A program made the translations under genes and the position numbers. Below, one piece after another: positions 6,878 through 15,800 of a stretch of DNA of 56,440 nt. How positions within the stretch are numbered: position 1 is the first letter of the stretch; each line of letters begins with the position of its first letter. Below the pieces are notes generated by a model that saw nothing but the letters and a program-made list of their open reading frames with translations, was not told the DNA's origin and searched no databases. The stretch comes from Holophagaceae bacterium (GTDB taxonomy: Bacteria; Acidobacteriota; Holophagae; Holophagales; Holophagaceae): positions 1 to 56,440 of the forward strand of contig PLUC01000230.1 of the NCBI GenBank assembly GCA_003165415.1. Reading direction: 5' to 3'.

Positions 6878-8584
6878 TCAGCCCAGGCCCAGCAGCTTCC
6901 GCGCCTCGGCCTCCATGCGGTCCAGCAGTTCCGGCGCGGTGCGGCTCTGCAGGTAGACCTTCAGCTTGGGTTCGGTGCCGCTGGGGCGGAAGGCGGCGAA
7001 GGCGCCGGATTCCAGGCGGAACTTGAGCACGTTGGAACGGTCGATGGGCTGGGCCGCGGACCGGTTGTCGGGGCGGTCCAGGATCGGCTCCACCTTGGCG
7101 CCGCCGTGCCATTCGCCGGTCTGGAAATCCTCCCAGGACACGACCTTTTCGCCGGCGAAGGCGGTGAGGCCGGCCTCGCGGATGCGGGTCATGGCGGCGG
7201 CGAAGCGCAGGTTGCCGCCGGGGCGGGGGTCCTCCAGGTTCACCAGGCGGTTGTGGAAGCTGCCCACCCGCCGCTGCAGGGCCGCAACCGCCTGGAAGGG
7301 CCCCATGCCCAGGGCCTTGAAGTGGCCGGCCATCTCGCCCACCAGCAGGGCGGCCAGGACGCCGTCCTTGTCCCGCATCTCGTTGGAGAGTTGCATGCCG
7401 AAGGACTCCTCGGCGCCGAACGCGTAGGTCTCCGAGCGCGCCGCCAGGGCGTCCATGCACACGGCGATGTACTTGAAGCCGGTGAGGGTCCACATCACCT
7501 CGAGGCCATGGTGGCGGGCCACCTCGGCCAGGAAATCGGAGGTGACCACGGTGGTGACCACGACCCCCTTGAGGCCCTTCTGGCCGCACAGGTAGTCCAG
7601 GGTCAGGGCGGCCAGATCGTTGCCGGTCATGAGCTCCCACTGGCCGTCCCGGGGCGCCACCAGGCCGAGGCGGTCGGCGTCGGGATCGTTGGAGAGGATC
7701 ACTTCGGCGCCCAGGCGCTTGGCGTCGGCCAGGGGGGCCTGGTAGGCGGCGATCTCCTCGGGGTTGGGCCGGGGGGCGGTGGGGAAGGTGCCGTCCTGGA
7801 TGGCCTGGGAGGCGCAGATCTGCAGGGGCAGACCGGCGCGCCGGAACAGCTCGGGGACGAAGGCGATGCCGGTACCGTGGAAGGGGGTGTAGAGGATCCG
7901 GGCCGGTTGGAACAGTTCAGGCCGCTGGCGCAGGCGCAGCCCCAGGGCCAGGTAGTCCTCCTCCAGCTCCTGGGGGATGGGCAGGATGGGGGCGGCGCCG
8001 GCCGCCGGGGGGAGCCGCGGCACCAGCGGCAGTTTGGCCATGGCCGCCTCGATCTCGCTGTCCCAGGGGGCCATGACCTGGCCGCCGAGGTGGTTGTAGG
8101 CTTTGTAGCCGTTGTACTCTTTCGGGTTATGGGAAGCGGTGACGATGATCCCGCAGGCGGTGCCCAGCTTGCGCATGGCATAGCAGAGGAAGGGGGTGGG
8201 CAGGGGCCTGCCGCCCAGGTAGACCGTGTAGCCGGCGGCGGCCAGGACCCGGGCGGCCTCCAGGGCGAAGCTGTCCGACTGCAGGCGGGTGTCGAAGCCT
8301 ACCAGCGCGGTGCGGATCCCGGGCGCCCGCTCCCGGGCGACCTGGGCCAGGGCCAGGGTGGTGCGGCGGATGTTGGGCTTGTTCATCCGGCGCAGGCCGG
8401 CCGCCATGATGCCCCGCAGGCCGCCGGTGCCGAAGGCCAGGGCTTCGGAGAAGCGGTCCCGAACCTCGGCCAGGGCCGCGGCGTCGCCCGCCTCGGCGGC
8501 CCGCACCAGGGGTTCCAGCTCGGCCCTGAGTTCCGGCTCCAGATCCGGAGCGGAAAGGTACTCAAGGGCTGCGGCGATGGACAT
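6878..8584 (-). CDS. Phosphoglucomutase/phosphomannomutase family enzyme
   Basis: A 568-residue alpha-D-phosphohexomutase, which interconverts hexose 1- and 6-phosphates (most likely glucose) in the cytoplasm. Domain marks run in order: GTGGLRGIM near the N-terminus, the phosphoserine loop TASHNPKEYNGYK (catalytic Ser151), the Mg-binding loop NDPDADRLG, the sugar-binding GAEESFGM and the C-terminal phosphate-binding FRPSGTEPKLK. GTGGLRG and the length place it with long PgcA/PGM2-type enzymes rather than AlgC. I chose the ATG at 8582-8584 (MSIAAALEYL); the open frame continues 238 codons upstream but is an unlikely, compositionally biased extension into the promoter region. It stands alone and converges on the LRR pair. 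Confidence 0.9.
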   Translation of the reverse strand: MSIAAALEYLSAPDLEPELRAELEPLVRAAEAGDAAALAEVRDRFSEALAFGTGGLRGIMAAGLRRMNKPNIRRTTLALAQVARERAPGIRTALVGFDTRLQSDSFALEAARVLAAAGYTVYLGGRPLPTPFLCYAMRKLGTACGIIVTASHNPKEYNGYKAYNHLGGQVMAPWDSEIEAAMAKLPLVPRLPPAAGAAPILPIPQELEEDYLALGLRLRQRPELFQPARILYTPFHGTGIAFVPELFRRAGLPLQICASQAIQDGTFPTAPRPNPEEIAAYQAPLADAKRLGAEVILSNDPDADRLGLVAPRDGQWELMTGNDLAALTLDYLCGQKGLKGVVVTTVVTSDFLAEVARHHGLEVMWTLTGFKYIAVCMDALAARSETYAFGAEESFGMQLSNEMRDKDGVLAALLVGEMAGHFKALGMGPFQAVAALQRRVGSFHNRLVNLEDPRPGGNLRFAAAMTRIREAGLTAFAGEKVVSWEDFQTGEWHGGAKVEPILDRPDNRSAAQPIDRSNVLKFRLESGAFAAFRPSGTEPKLKVYLQSRTAPELLDRMEAEARKLLGLG

Positions 8585-8750
8585 GGGCGGCGCTCCGGGA
8601 AAACGGGCTGAGGGTGGAAATCTCAATCGAGCCCCCCAGCATACCACCGGGCGGCAGCGGAATTTCCCTACCAAAGGGCCCCGGCGGAGGTATAATATTG
8701 TCGGTTTATAATAGCTCCATACCCCATTCCCCAACGTCCGGTCCGAACGC
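8585..8750. promoter_or_regulatory. Divergent promoter region with two TATAAT boxes
   Basis: Between divergent genes, two consensus TATAAT hexamers occur at 8691-8696 and 8707-8712 on the plus strand. Read in reverse they give TATTAT, usable as -10 elements for phosphoglucomutase. No good -35 box is visible for either direction, so the assignments are tentative. Confidence 0.4.
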
Positions 8751-10565
8751 ATGGTCCTCTTTTCCAAGCGACCCCGCATTGTCCTCGCGGCCTTTGGCCT
8801 CCTGGCGCTGGCCGCGGGCGCGGGGGCATGGCTCAAGGTGGCCCGGGACGTGCACGGGGCCCTGGCGCTGCCCTCCCGAGACCGCGCCGAGCTGCGGCTG
8901 GTGCCGGTGCCGGAACCCGGGACGCGCATCGAGCGCTGGGGCGGCGGCGAGGTGGAGGCGGTGGCCGGGGCGGAACCCGGCCTCACCACCGCGGGCGGAT
9001 TCGGGGTGCGGGACGGCACCGGCGATCTCTCCTGGGGGCTGCCCACGCTCCACGCCTCGGCCCTGGCCCTCTGGCGGGGCCGCCCGGTGCTGGGGCTGGC
9101 GGCCGGGGGGCTGTTCCTGCGCCGGGACGGACGCTGGGAGGAACTGGCCAGCGGGTTCGGCGCCCTGCACGCGCGGACCCTGCAGGAGGATGCCGGCGGG
9201 CGGCTGTGGATCGGCGCCCGGGAAGGGCTGTTCCGGGCCGCCTGGGGGGTGCCGGCGCTGGAGCGGCTGGACAGCGCGCCGGTGCGGGCCCTGGCCATGG
9301 CCGACGGCGGGGTGGTAGTGGCGGGCGGGGAGGAAGGGCTGCGGCGGATCGAGCCCGGGCGGGCGACGGTCCTGGCCGCGCCGGATCCGTGGATCGACTG
9401 GGTGGGGCTGTGCGGCGGCGAGCTGTGGCTGGTGACGCCCGCGGGCCTGGCCAGGGGCCCCCTGGACGGGACCCTGGCGCCGGTGCCGGGCGGGGAGGAC
9501 GCGGTCTCGGCGGCGGTGGCCGGAACCCGGGTCTACGCGGCCGGGGGCGGACGGCTGCTGCGCTTCGAGGCCGGGGCCCCCGGGGCGGAGGAGTGGATGC
9601 CGGCCCGGCCGCGCCGGCTGCTGGCGGCCTCGGGGCGGATCTTCGCGGACACCGACGCGGGGCTGTACCGGCAGACCGCCTCGGGCTGGGCCCTGGCCGT
9701 GCCCCGGCCCCCGGCCCTGCCGCCCGGCTCGGCCCACATCAGCGCCCTGGGGCTGCTGGGCTCCCGGCTGGTGCTGGGGGTGTTCAACGGTGGCCTCGCC
9801 CTGGGCGAGCCCAGGGCAGGGGCGTGGGCGTGGTCCGCCCTGCCGGGCGCCCCGGCCTGGGCGGTGAACGCCATCCTGCCTGCCGGGAACGGCCTGTACG
9901 TGGCCAGCCTGCGCGGCGCGGCGCGCTTCGACGGCAGGCGCTGGACGCCCATGGGCGAGGCGGGGTCGGGCCCGGCCTTCGCCCTGGCCGCCACCCGCTC
10001 CGGAATCGCCGTGGGCTACGGCCAGGGGCTGCTGCTGCCCGGGTCCCGCTTCCTGTCCGCCTTCCACGGCCTGCCCGGCAACCAGGCCCTGGCCCTGGCG
10101 GGGGGCGAGCCGCTGTACGTGGGCACCCCCTCGGGCCTGGGGGCGGTGTCCGGAAGCAGAGTGGCCTGGCGGGTCACGGCCGGGGAGGGTCGGCTGCCGC
10201 ATCCCTGGGTGACCGCCCTGGCCCTGCGCGGGGACGGCCTGTACATCGGCACCTACGGCGGCGGCGTGACCCGGCGGGTGGCCTCGGGCGGCTCGCCCAA
10301 GGGCAGCTTCGAGGCCTTCCCGGAGACCGAAGGGCTCAAGGTGAACACCGGCTGCCTGGTGGAGGCTGGGGGCCGGCTGTTCCTGGGCACCGACGGCCGG
10401 GGGCTGTTCCGCCTCAGCCGGGACGGCGCGCGCTTTGAACCGCTGGCGCTGCCCCTGCCTTCGCCGCGCGTCACCGCCATCCTGCCCGGCCCCGACGCCC
10501 TGTACGTGGGCACCGACGAAGGCCTGGCCCGGCTGCCCCTGACCCTGCCGGACGAGGGCCCCTGA
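8751..10565 (+). CDS. Membrane-anchored or exported beta-propeller-like protein
   Basis: This 604-residue protein has an N-terminal hydrophobic segment (residues 9-26, IVLAAFGLLALAAGAGAW) serving as signal peptide or anchor. Repeating short beta units follow, such as GRLWIGAREGLFR, NGLYVASLRGAARFDG, GLYIGTYGGGVTRR and ALYVGTDEGLARLP. These (L/W)(Y/I)xGTxxGLxR units match the repeat of two-component-regulator-type propellers, usually sensor or scaffold modules, but no kinase or DNA-binding domain is attached. It is the first gene of five on the plus strand; the stop at 10565 is one base from the next ATG. I infer a periplasmic scaffold or sensor. The substrate is unknown. Confidence 0.7.
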   Translation: MVLFSKRPRIVLAAFGLLALAAGAGAWLKVARDVHGALALPSRDRAELRLVPVPEPGTRIERWGGGEVEAVAGAEPGLTTAGGFGVRDGTGDLSWGLPTLHASALALWRGRPVLGLAAGGLFLRRDGRWEELASGFGALHARTLQEDAGGRLWIGAREGLFRAAWGVPALERLDSAPVRALAMADGGVVVAGGEEGLRRIEPGRATVLAAPDPWIDWVGLCGGELWLVTPAGLARGPLDGTLAPVPGGEDAVSAAVAGTRVYAAGGGRLLRFEAGAPGAEEWMPARPRRLLAASGRIFADTDAGLYRQTASGWALAVPRPPALPPGSAHISALGLLGSRLVLGVFNGGLALGEPRAGAWAWSALPGAPAWAVNAILPAGNGLYVASLRGAARFDGRRWTPMGEAGSGPAFALAATRSGIAVGYGQGLLLPGSRFLSAFHGLPGNQALALAGGEPLYVGTPSGLGAVSGSRVAWRVTAGEGRLPHPWVTALALRGDGLYIGTYGGGVTRRVASGGSPKGSFEAFPETEGLKVNTGCLVEAGGRLFLGTDGRGLFRLSRDGARFEPLALPLPSPRVTAILPGPDALYVGTDEGLARLPLTLPDEGP

Positions 10566-10566
10566 G

Positions 10567-12870
10567 ATGGCCGCGCGCCTCCTCCCGGTCCTCCTGGCCT
10601 GCTGGGGAGCCCTGCTCCAGGCCCAGGCCGGCCTTCTGGTGCCCACCAGCTCGGGGCGCCCCGACGCCGGGGTGCTGTCCCTGCGGGAGATGACCGTGGA
10701 CGTGGACCTGGGCCGGGGCTACGCCCGGGTGAACGTGCGCCAGGTGTTCGAGAACCATACCCCAACGGCCCAGGAGGCAACTTACCGGTTTGCCCTGCCG
10801 CCCGCGGCGGCGGTGGGCGACTTCGCGGTGTGGGACGATCTGCGGCGGATCCCCGGGGTGATCCTGGAGAAGCGGCGGGCCCGGTCCATCTATCAGGAGC
10901 TGGAACGGCAGCGCATCGACCCCGGGCTGCTGCAGCAGGGGGAGGAGGAGGACCAGGCGCCCGGGGCCAGATCAGCCGGCGCGCTGTTCACGGTGACCGT
11001 GGCGCCGGTGCCGGCCCTGGCCACCAAGCGGCTGGAGCTGCAGTTCCAGCAGGAGGTGCCGTACTACGGCGGGCAGGGGGAGTTCCGGCTGGCGCTGCGG
11101 CCCCAGGACGCGGAGCCGCCGGTGGCCGGCCGGCTCACGGTGCGGGTGAAGCTGGAGGATGCGGCCCTGGCCCCGGGCGGCCCGGGCCTGCCGCTCCAGG
11201 CGGTGCCGGAGGGGGCGGCCTTCAGCGGCCAGGGGGTGAAGCTGGACCAGGACCTGGTGGTGCGCTTCCGGCCCCTGGACGGCTCGCCCCTGCGGCTCTC
11301 CGCCTTCCGCAATCCCGAAGGGACCCTCCCGGACGGGCTGGCCCTGGCGCCCTGGGAGCGCCCGGCGGAGATCCCGCCGGAAAAGGACGGCTTCTTCCTG
11401 CTGGAGGCTCTGCCGCCGGCCATGGCCAAGGCGGCCCCGGCGCGGGTCGCCGGGGCCGGCCAGACCCTGGCCATCCTGTTCGACACCGGGCTGGGCAACC
11501 GCTGGGGCGGGCTGGAGGCCGCCTACGGCCAGCTGGTGCGGGTGCTCCAGGCCCTGGGACCCGAGGACCGCTTCGCCCTCATCCCCTATGACCGGACCCC
11601 GGCCCCGGCCGTTCTGCACGGGACGACCCCCCAGGCGATCCAGGCGGAACTGGCCGCCCTGCGCGACCGCCCGCTGGGGCCGGGCGCTGACCTGCCCTTG
11701 GCCCTGGCCGCCGCCCGCAGGCTGCTGGACGGCAAGGGCCGGATCCTGGTGCTCACCGGCGGCCAGGGCCCGCTGCGCGCCAAGGCGGTCAAGGACGCCG
11801 CCGGGCCGTTGCCGGTGTTCACCGCCGTGGGCGCCGGCGAGGTGGCGCCGGCCCTGGCGGCCGCCTCCGCGGAGGTGCTGGCCCCCACCGCCACCGAACT
11901 GGAGGGGGACCTGTTCTTCCAGCGCCTGCTGGCGCCGGGGCCTGGCCGGCCCGGTCCGGCCCCGGGCCGGCCGCCCTTCATCGCCGCCGGCGGGGAACCC
12001 CGGCTCCGGGACATCTATCCTGTGCTGGTCCAGCCCATGGAACCGGGCAGCCTGTCCGGCTGGGTGGGGCGCTACGCCGTGCCCAGCGCCGGCCTCCAGT
12101 TCCAGCTGGATTCCAAGTTGTTCCCCGGCGGCGGCGCCAGCCTGCGGGCCGCCCTGCCGGAGCGGGCCCTGGAGGCCCGGGACCTGCCCCGGCGCTGGGC
12201 GCGGGCCCGGGTGGACGATCTGCTCCGGCGGCTCGACGCGGACGGCGAGCGCGGGGACTGGATCGAGGAAGTCATCGCCCTCTCCAGGCGCTACAAGTTC
12301 GTCACCCCGTACACCGCCTTCCTGGCCGCGCCCCGGGCTCTGCTGCGGCCCCGGCGGATCCAGCCCGGGGACCCGGTGCTGCGGGTGCAGTGCGACCCGG
12401 CCACGGTGTCGGCCACGGCGCTGTTCCCGTTCGGGCTGGAGCTGGACCTGGTGCGCCGGCCCGCCAGCACCGTCTGGGAAGGCCGCTTCCTGGTGCCCGA
12501 GGGCCTTAAGGACGGCCGCTACCCGGTGCGCATCCTGGTGCGCGACGCCAGCGGCGCCCGGGTCTCCGAGACCAAGCACTTCATCCTGGACGGCCGGACC
12601 CCCGAAGTGCGGCCGGTGCTGCCCGCCGCCGCCCGGGCCGGGACCCTGGTGCGCATCGCCGCCGCCGCCGACCAGGACGTGGTGTTCCTGAGCGCGCGGG
12701 TGGGGGACGGGGCGCCGATGCCGCTGCGCTGGAACGTCGGGGAGAAGCTCAACGTCGGCCTGGCCTGGATCCCCCCGGGCAGCGAGGGCCCCCAGGAAGT
12801 GCTGTTCGAGGCCGTGGACGCCGCCAAGAACCGCGGCTTCGCCCGGGCGGTGCTGGAGGTGAGGCCGTGA
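10567..12870 (+). CDS. Exported VIT domain protein with degenerate VWA-like domain
   Basis: A 767-residue exported protein: signal peptide (LLPVLLACWGALLQAQA), then a VIT (vault/inter-alpha-trypsin) domain at about residues 30-150. The VIT marks are VDLGRGYARVNVRQVFENHT, ATYRFALPPAAAVGDF and IYQELERQRIDPGLL. Around residues 290-440 lies a von Willebrand A-like fold (LAILFDTGLGNR ... DRFALIPYD ... ILVLTGG). The usual DxSxS metal site reads DTGLG, so metal-dependent adhesion is doubtful. The C-terminal part has beta-sandwich character (GRYPVRILVRDASGARVSET). VIT-VWA proteins in bacteria are surface or periplasmic adhesin-like factors. The next gene overlaps the stop by 4 bp (GTGA). Confidence 0.75.
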   Translation: MAARLLPVLLACWGALLQAQAGLLVPTSSGRPDAGVLSLREMTVDVDLGRGYARVNVRQVFENHTPTAQEATYRFALPPAAAVGDFAVWDDLRRIPGVILEKRRARSIYQELERQRIDPGLLQQGEEEDQAPGARSAGALFTVTVAPVPALATKRLELQFQQEVPYYGGQGEFRLALRPQDAEPPVAGRLTVRVKLEDAALAPGGPGLPLQAVPEGAAFSGQGVKLDQDLVVRFRPLDGSPLRLSAFRNPEGTLPDGLALAPWERPAEIPPEKDGFFLLEALPPAMAKAAPARVAGAGQTLAILFDTGLGNRWGGLEAAYGQLVRVLQALGPEDRFALIPYDRTPAPAVLHGTTPQAIQAELAALRDRPLGPGADLPLALAAARRLLDGKGRILVLTGGQGPLRAKAVKDAAGPLPVFTAVGAGEVAPALAAASAEVLAPTATELEGDLFFQRLLAPGPGRPGPAPGRPPFIAAGGEPRLRDIYPVLVQPMEPGSLSGWVGRYAVPSAGLQFQLDSKLFPGGGASLRAALPERALEARDLPRRWARARVDDLLRRLDADGERGDWIEEVIALSRRYKFVTPYTAFLAAPRALLRPRRIQPGDPVLRVQCDPATVSATALFPFGLELDLVRRPASTVWEGRFLVPEGLKDGRYPVRILVRDASGARVSETKHFILDGRTPEVRPVLPAAARAGTLVRIAAAADQDVVFLSARVGDGAPMPLRWNVGEKLNVGLAWIPPGSEGPQEVLFEAVDAAKNRGFARAVLEVRP

Positions 12871-15800
12871 TCCGGCGCGCCTCCGCCTGGTTCCTGGCCG
12901 CCGCCGTGGCCGGGTTCGCCGCCTCGGTCATCCCCTGGGAGGACCTCACCGAGGGGGACTGGCTCTACGCCGCCGCCACCCGCTTCGCCCAGGTGGACGG
13001 CCACCGGGTGCACTATCCGACCCCCACCGCCGAGCTGGCCCGGCTGCTGGAGGCCGGCCAGGACGCCGCGGCGCTGCGCCAGCTGGCCGAGGCCAAGCTG
13101 GCCCTGGGCGACCGCAAGGGCGCCCTGGAGACGATGCGGCGCTGGGCCCAGGCCCAGGGTTCCCAGGCCTGGGCCGAGACGGCCCGCTGGGCCGCGGCCC
13201 ACCAGGAACCCGCCGCCGCCCTGGAGGCCGCGGAGCGGGCCCTCCCGGGGCTGCCCGAGGAGGAGCGGCTGGACCTGGCCGAGGCGCGCATCCAGTGGGC
13301 GCAGCGGCATCCCGAACTGGCCGACCCCATCGCCATGATGCAGGCCCGCTCGGCCCTGTACCCCGGGGACGGCCAGGCCCTGGTGCGCTGGGTCCGGGCC
13401 CTGGAGAAGGCAGGGCGGCTGGACGAGGCGGAGCGGGCCCTGGCCGGCGCCCAGGCCCTGGACCCCGAACGGAGGCTGCTGCTCAGCGCCGACCTGCGGG
13501 CCGACCACGGCGACCCCAGGGGCGCCTTCCAGCTCCTGGACGGCGCGGTGGACCGGCCCTGGAGCCTGGCGTTCCGCAAGGCCTACGCCGCCCGGGCCGG
13601 CGCGGCCGCGCCCGGGACCTGGCGCGCCACCCTTGAGACCCGGTTCGACGCCCCGGCCCTGGTGCGCCTGGCCACCTGGTTCCAGGGCCGCGGCCAGGGC
13701 GACGCCGCCGCCGACCTGCTGCGCCAGGTGGAGCGGCGCTACGGCCAGGTCTTGGGCCGCCCGGACAACCTGCTGCTGGCCCGGCTCTACGGGGAGATCG
13801 ACGCGGTGCCCGAAGCCTTCCAGGAGGCCCTGGCCGCGGCCCATGCCGGGACCCCGGAACAGCAGACCAGGGACCTGGCCTCGCTGTCCCGCCTGGCCCT
13901 GCGCGCCGGCGGCCGCCCCCTGGCCTGGGGCAACTACAACGACGAGAGCTACCGCTGGGTGGCCAGCCTGGACCGGACCCCAGGGTTCTGGACCGGGGCC
14001 GTGTCATTCCTGCTCACCGGCGTGGCCTGGAAGGAGACCCTGGACCGGCTGGAGGACGGCTCCATGCCGGACCGGACCTTCGCCACCGCCCGGGCCCTGG
14101 CCGGCGCCCTGGCCCAGCGGGCGCCCGGGGACCTTGCGCTGCCCGGGCTCCGGGTGGCCATCATGGAACGCCACGTGGAGCGGGGCGAGGGCCAGGCCGC
14201 CCTGGACCTGCTGCCGCTGGTGGAAACGACGCCCCTGGCGGACGAAGCCCGCCGGGTGGCCCTGCTCGCCGCCCAGTCGGCCGCCCTGCCGCGGGCCGAG
14301 GAGATGCGTCTGTTCAAGGCCCGGCTGCGCTACGCCGCCCCGGACGGCAGCCGGTCGCCGCTGGCCCTGGCCGGCTACAAGGACCTGCTCAACGGCGCCA
14401 TCGCCCGCCTGGATGCCCTGGATCCCTCCCACCGCGCCGCCCTGGACCTCAGCCTCACCGAGCTGGACCGGATGCCGGACGCGGAGGAACTGTGGCTGGA
14501 CCTGGCGGGCCGGCTGGAGGGGTGGAACCTGGACGACGACCTGGGACCGCGCTACCAGCGGGCCCTGGACCGGTTCCAGGGCCCCGGCCTCTGGGCCAAG
14601 GCGGCGCGCTGGTATGCCCGCCGCGCCTACCACGCCCAGCTCCGCCAGCTGGGCGCCGAGGTGGCCGCCCGGTTCCGGGGCGCCGCCCTGTTCCAGCGGG
14701 CCGACGCGGCGGGCGACCTCACCGTGGCCGCGCCGGGACAGCCCGGGGCCGGCAGGGTGCGCATGGTGCTGTGGGCGGACTGGGTGCGGCTCAAGGCCCT
14801 GGAGCGATTCCCCCACAGCCCCCAGGTGTTCCGGGAGGCCTCCCGGCTGGTGCCCGAAACGGTATGGAAACAGCAGGGCGACCCGGCCCGCGCGGCCCAC
14901 GTCAAGGTGGTGGTCCCGGACGCCCTGGTGCAGGACCGGCGCTGGGCCGTGTTGTTCGCCGACGCGGGGGTGCGCGAAGCCTGGTTCGCCGAGGCCATGC
15001 GCCAGCACAGCCTGGAGGCGAAGCTGGAAGCACTGGAGGCCGGGCCCGGGCGCACTCCGGTGGAGGACCTGCTGCTGTTCGAGGGCTGGGCGCGCCTGTC
15101 CCGGTTCGAACGGGCCGCGGCGCCCGCCGACCGGCTCGCCGCCGCCTATCCCGGGGACGGGGCCCTGGCCCAGCGGGCGCTGGCCCTGCACCGGTCCCTG
15201 AACGCCCTGGAATCCTCCCACTTCGAGGCCGCCCGGGCTCTGGTGGCCCGCACCGCCCCTGCCCTGGAGGACCCCGCGCCCCTTTGGACCGAGCTGGGCG
15301 AGATGGAGGAGGAGCGGGGCCGGCCGCGGGAGGCCGTGGCGCTGTGGGGCAACCTGCTGGCCGGGGAGCCCCGGGACCCGGCCAAGGTGGCGGAACTGGC
15401 GACCCTGCTCTGGGACTACGGCCACGACCCGGAGGCCCTGGCGGTGGTGGAGGCCGGGCGCAAGGCCATGGGCCGGCCTCGGTTCTACGCCTTCGAGACC
15501 GGGGTGCTGCGGGAGAACCTGAGGGACCTGGAGGGTGCCGTGCGGGAGTACCTGGATGCCGCGCGGCCCGAGGATCCGGAAGCGGCCAGCGCCTGGTACT
15601 ACCAGGACCCGCGCTCCCTGCGCCGGCTGGCCCAGCTCCTGGCCCGGGACCGGGTGTTCCGGCTGGTGGCGCAGCGGATCCAGCGGTTGGCCCCGGGCAG
15701 CGCCGAGGACGAGCGCGACCTGGCCGCCTTCTTCCCCCTGGCCACCTTCGAGCCCCAGGATCCCCGGGCCTGGGCCGACGACCAGTGGATCGATTTCCTG

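Noticed and set aside
8585-9298. 238-codon N-terminal extension of phosphoglucomutase
   Set aside because: It overlaps the promoter region and the divergent propeller gene and has no similarity to the enzyme family. The normal start is at 8584.
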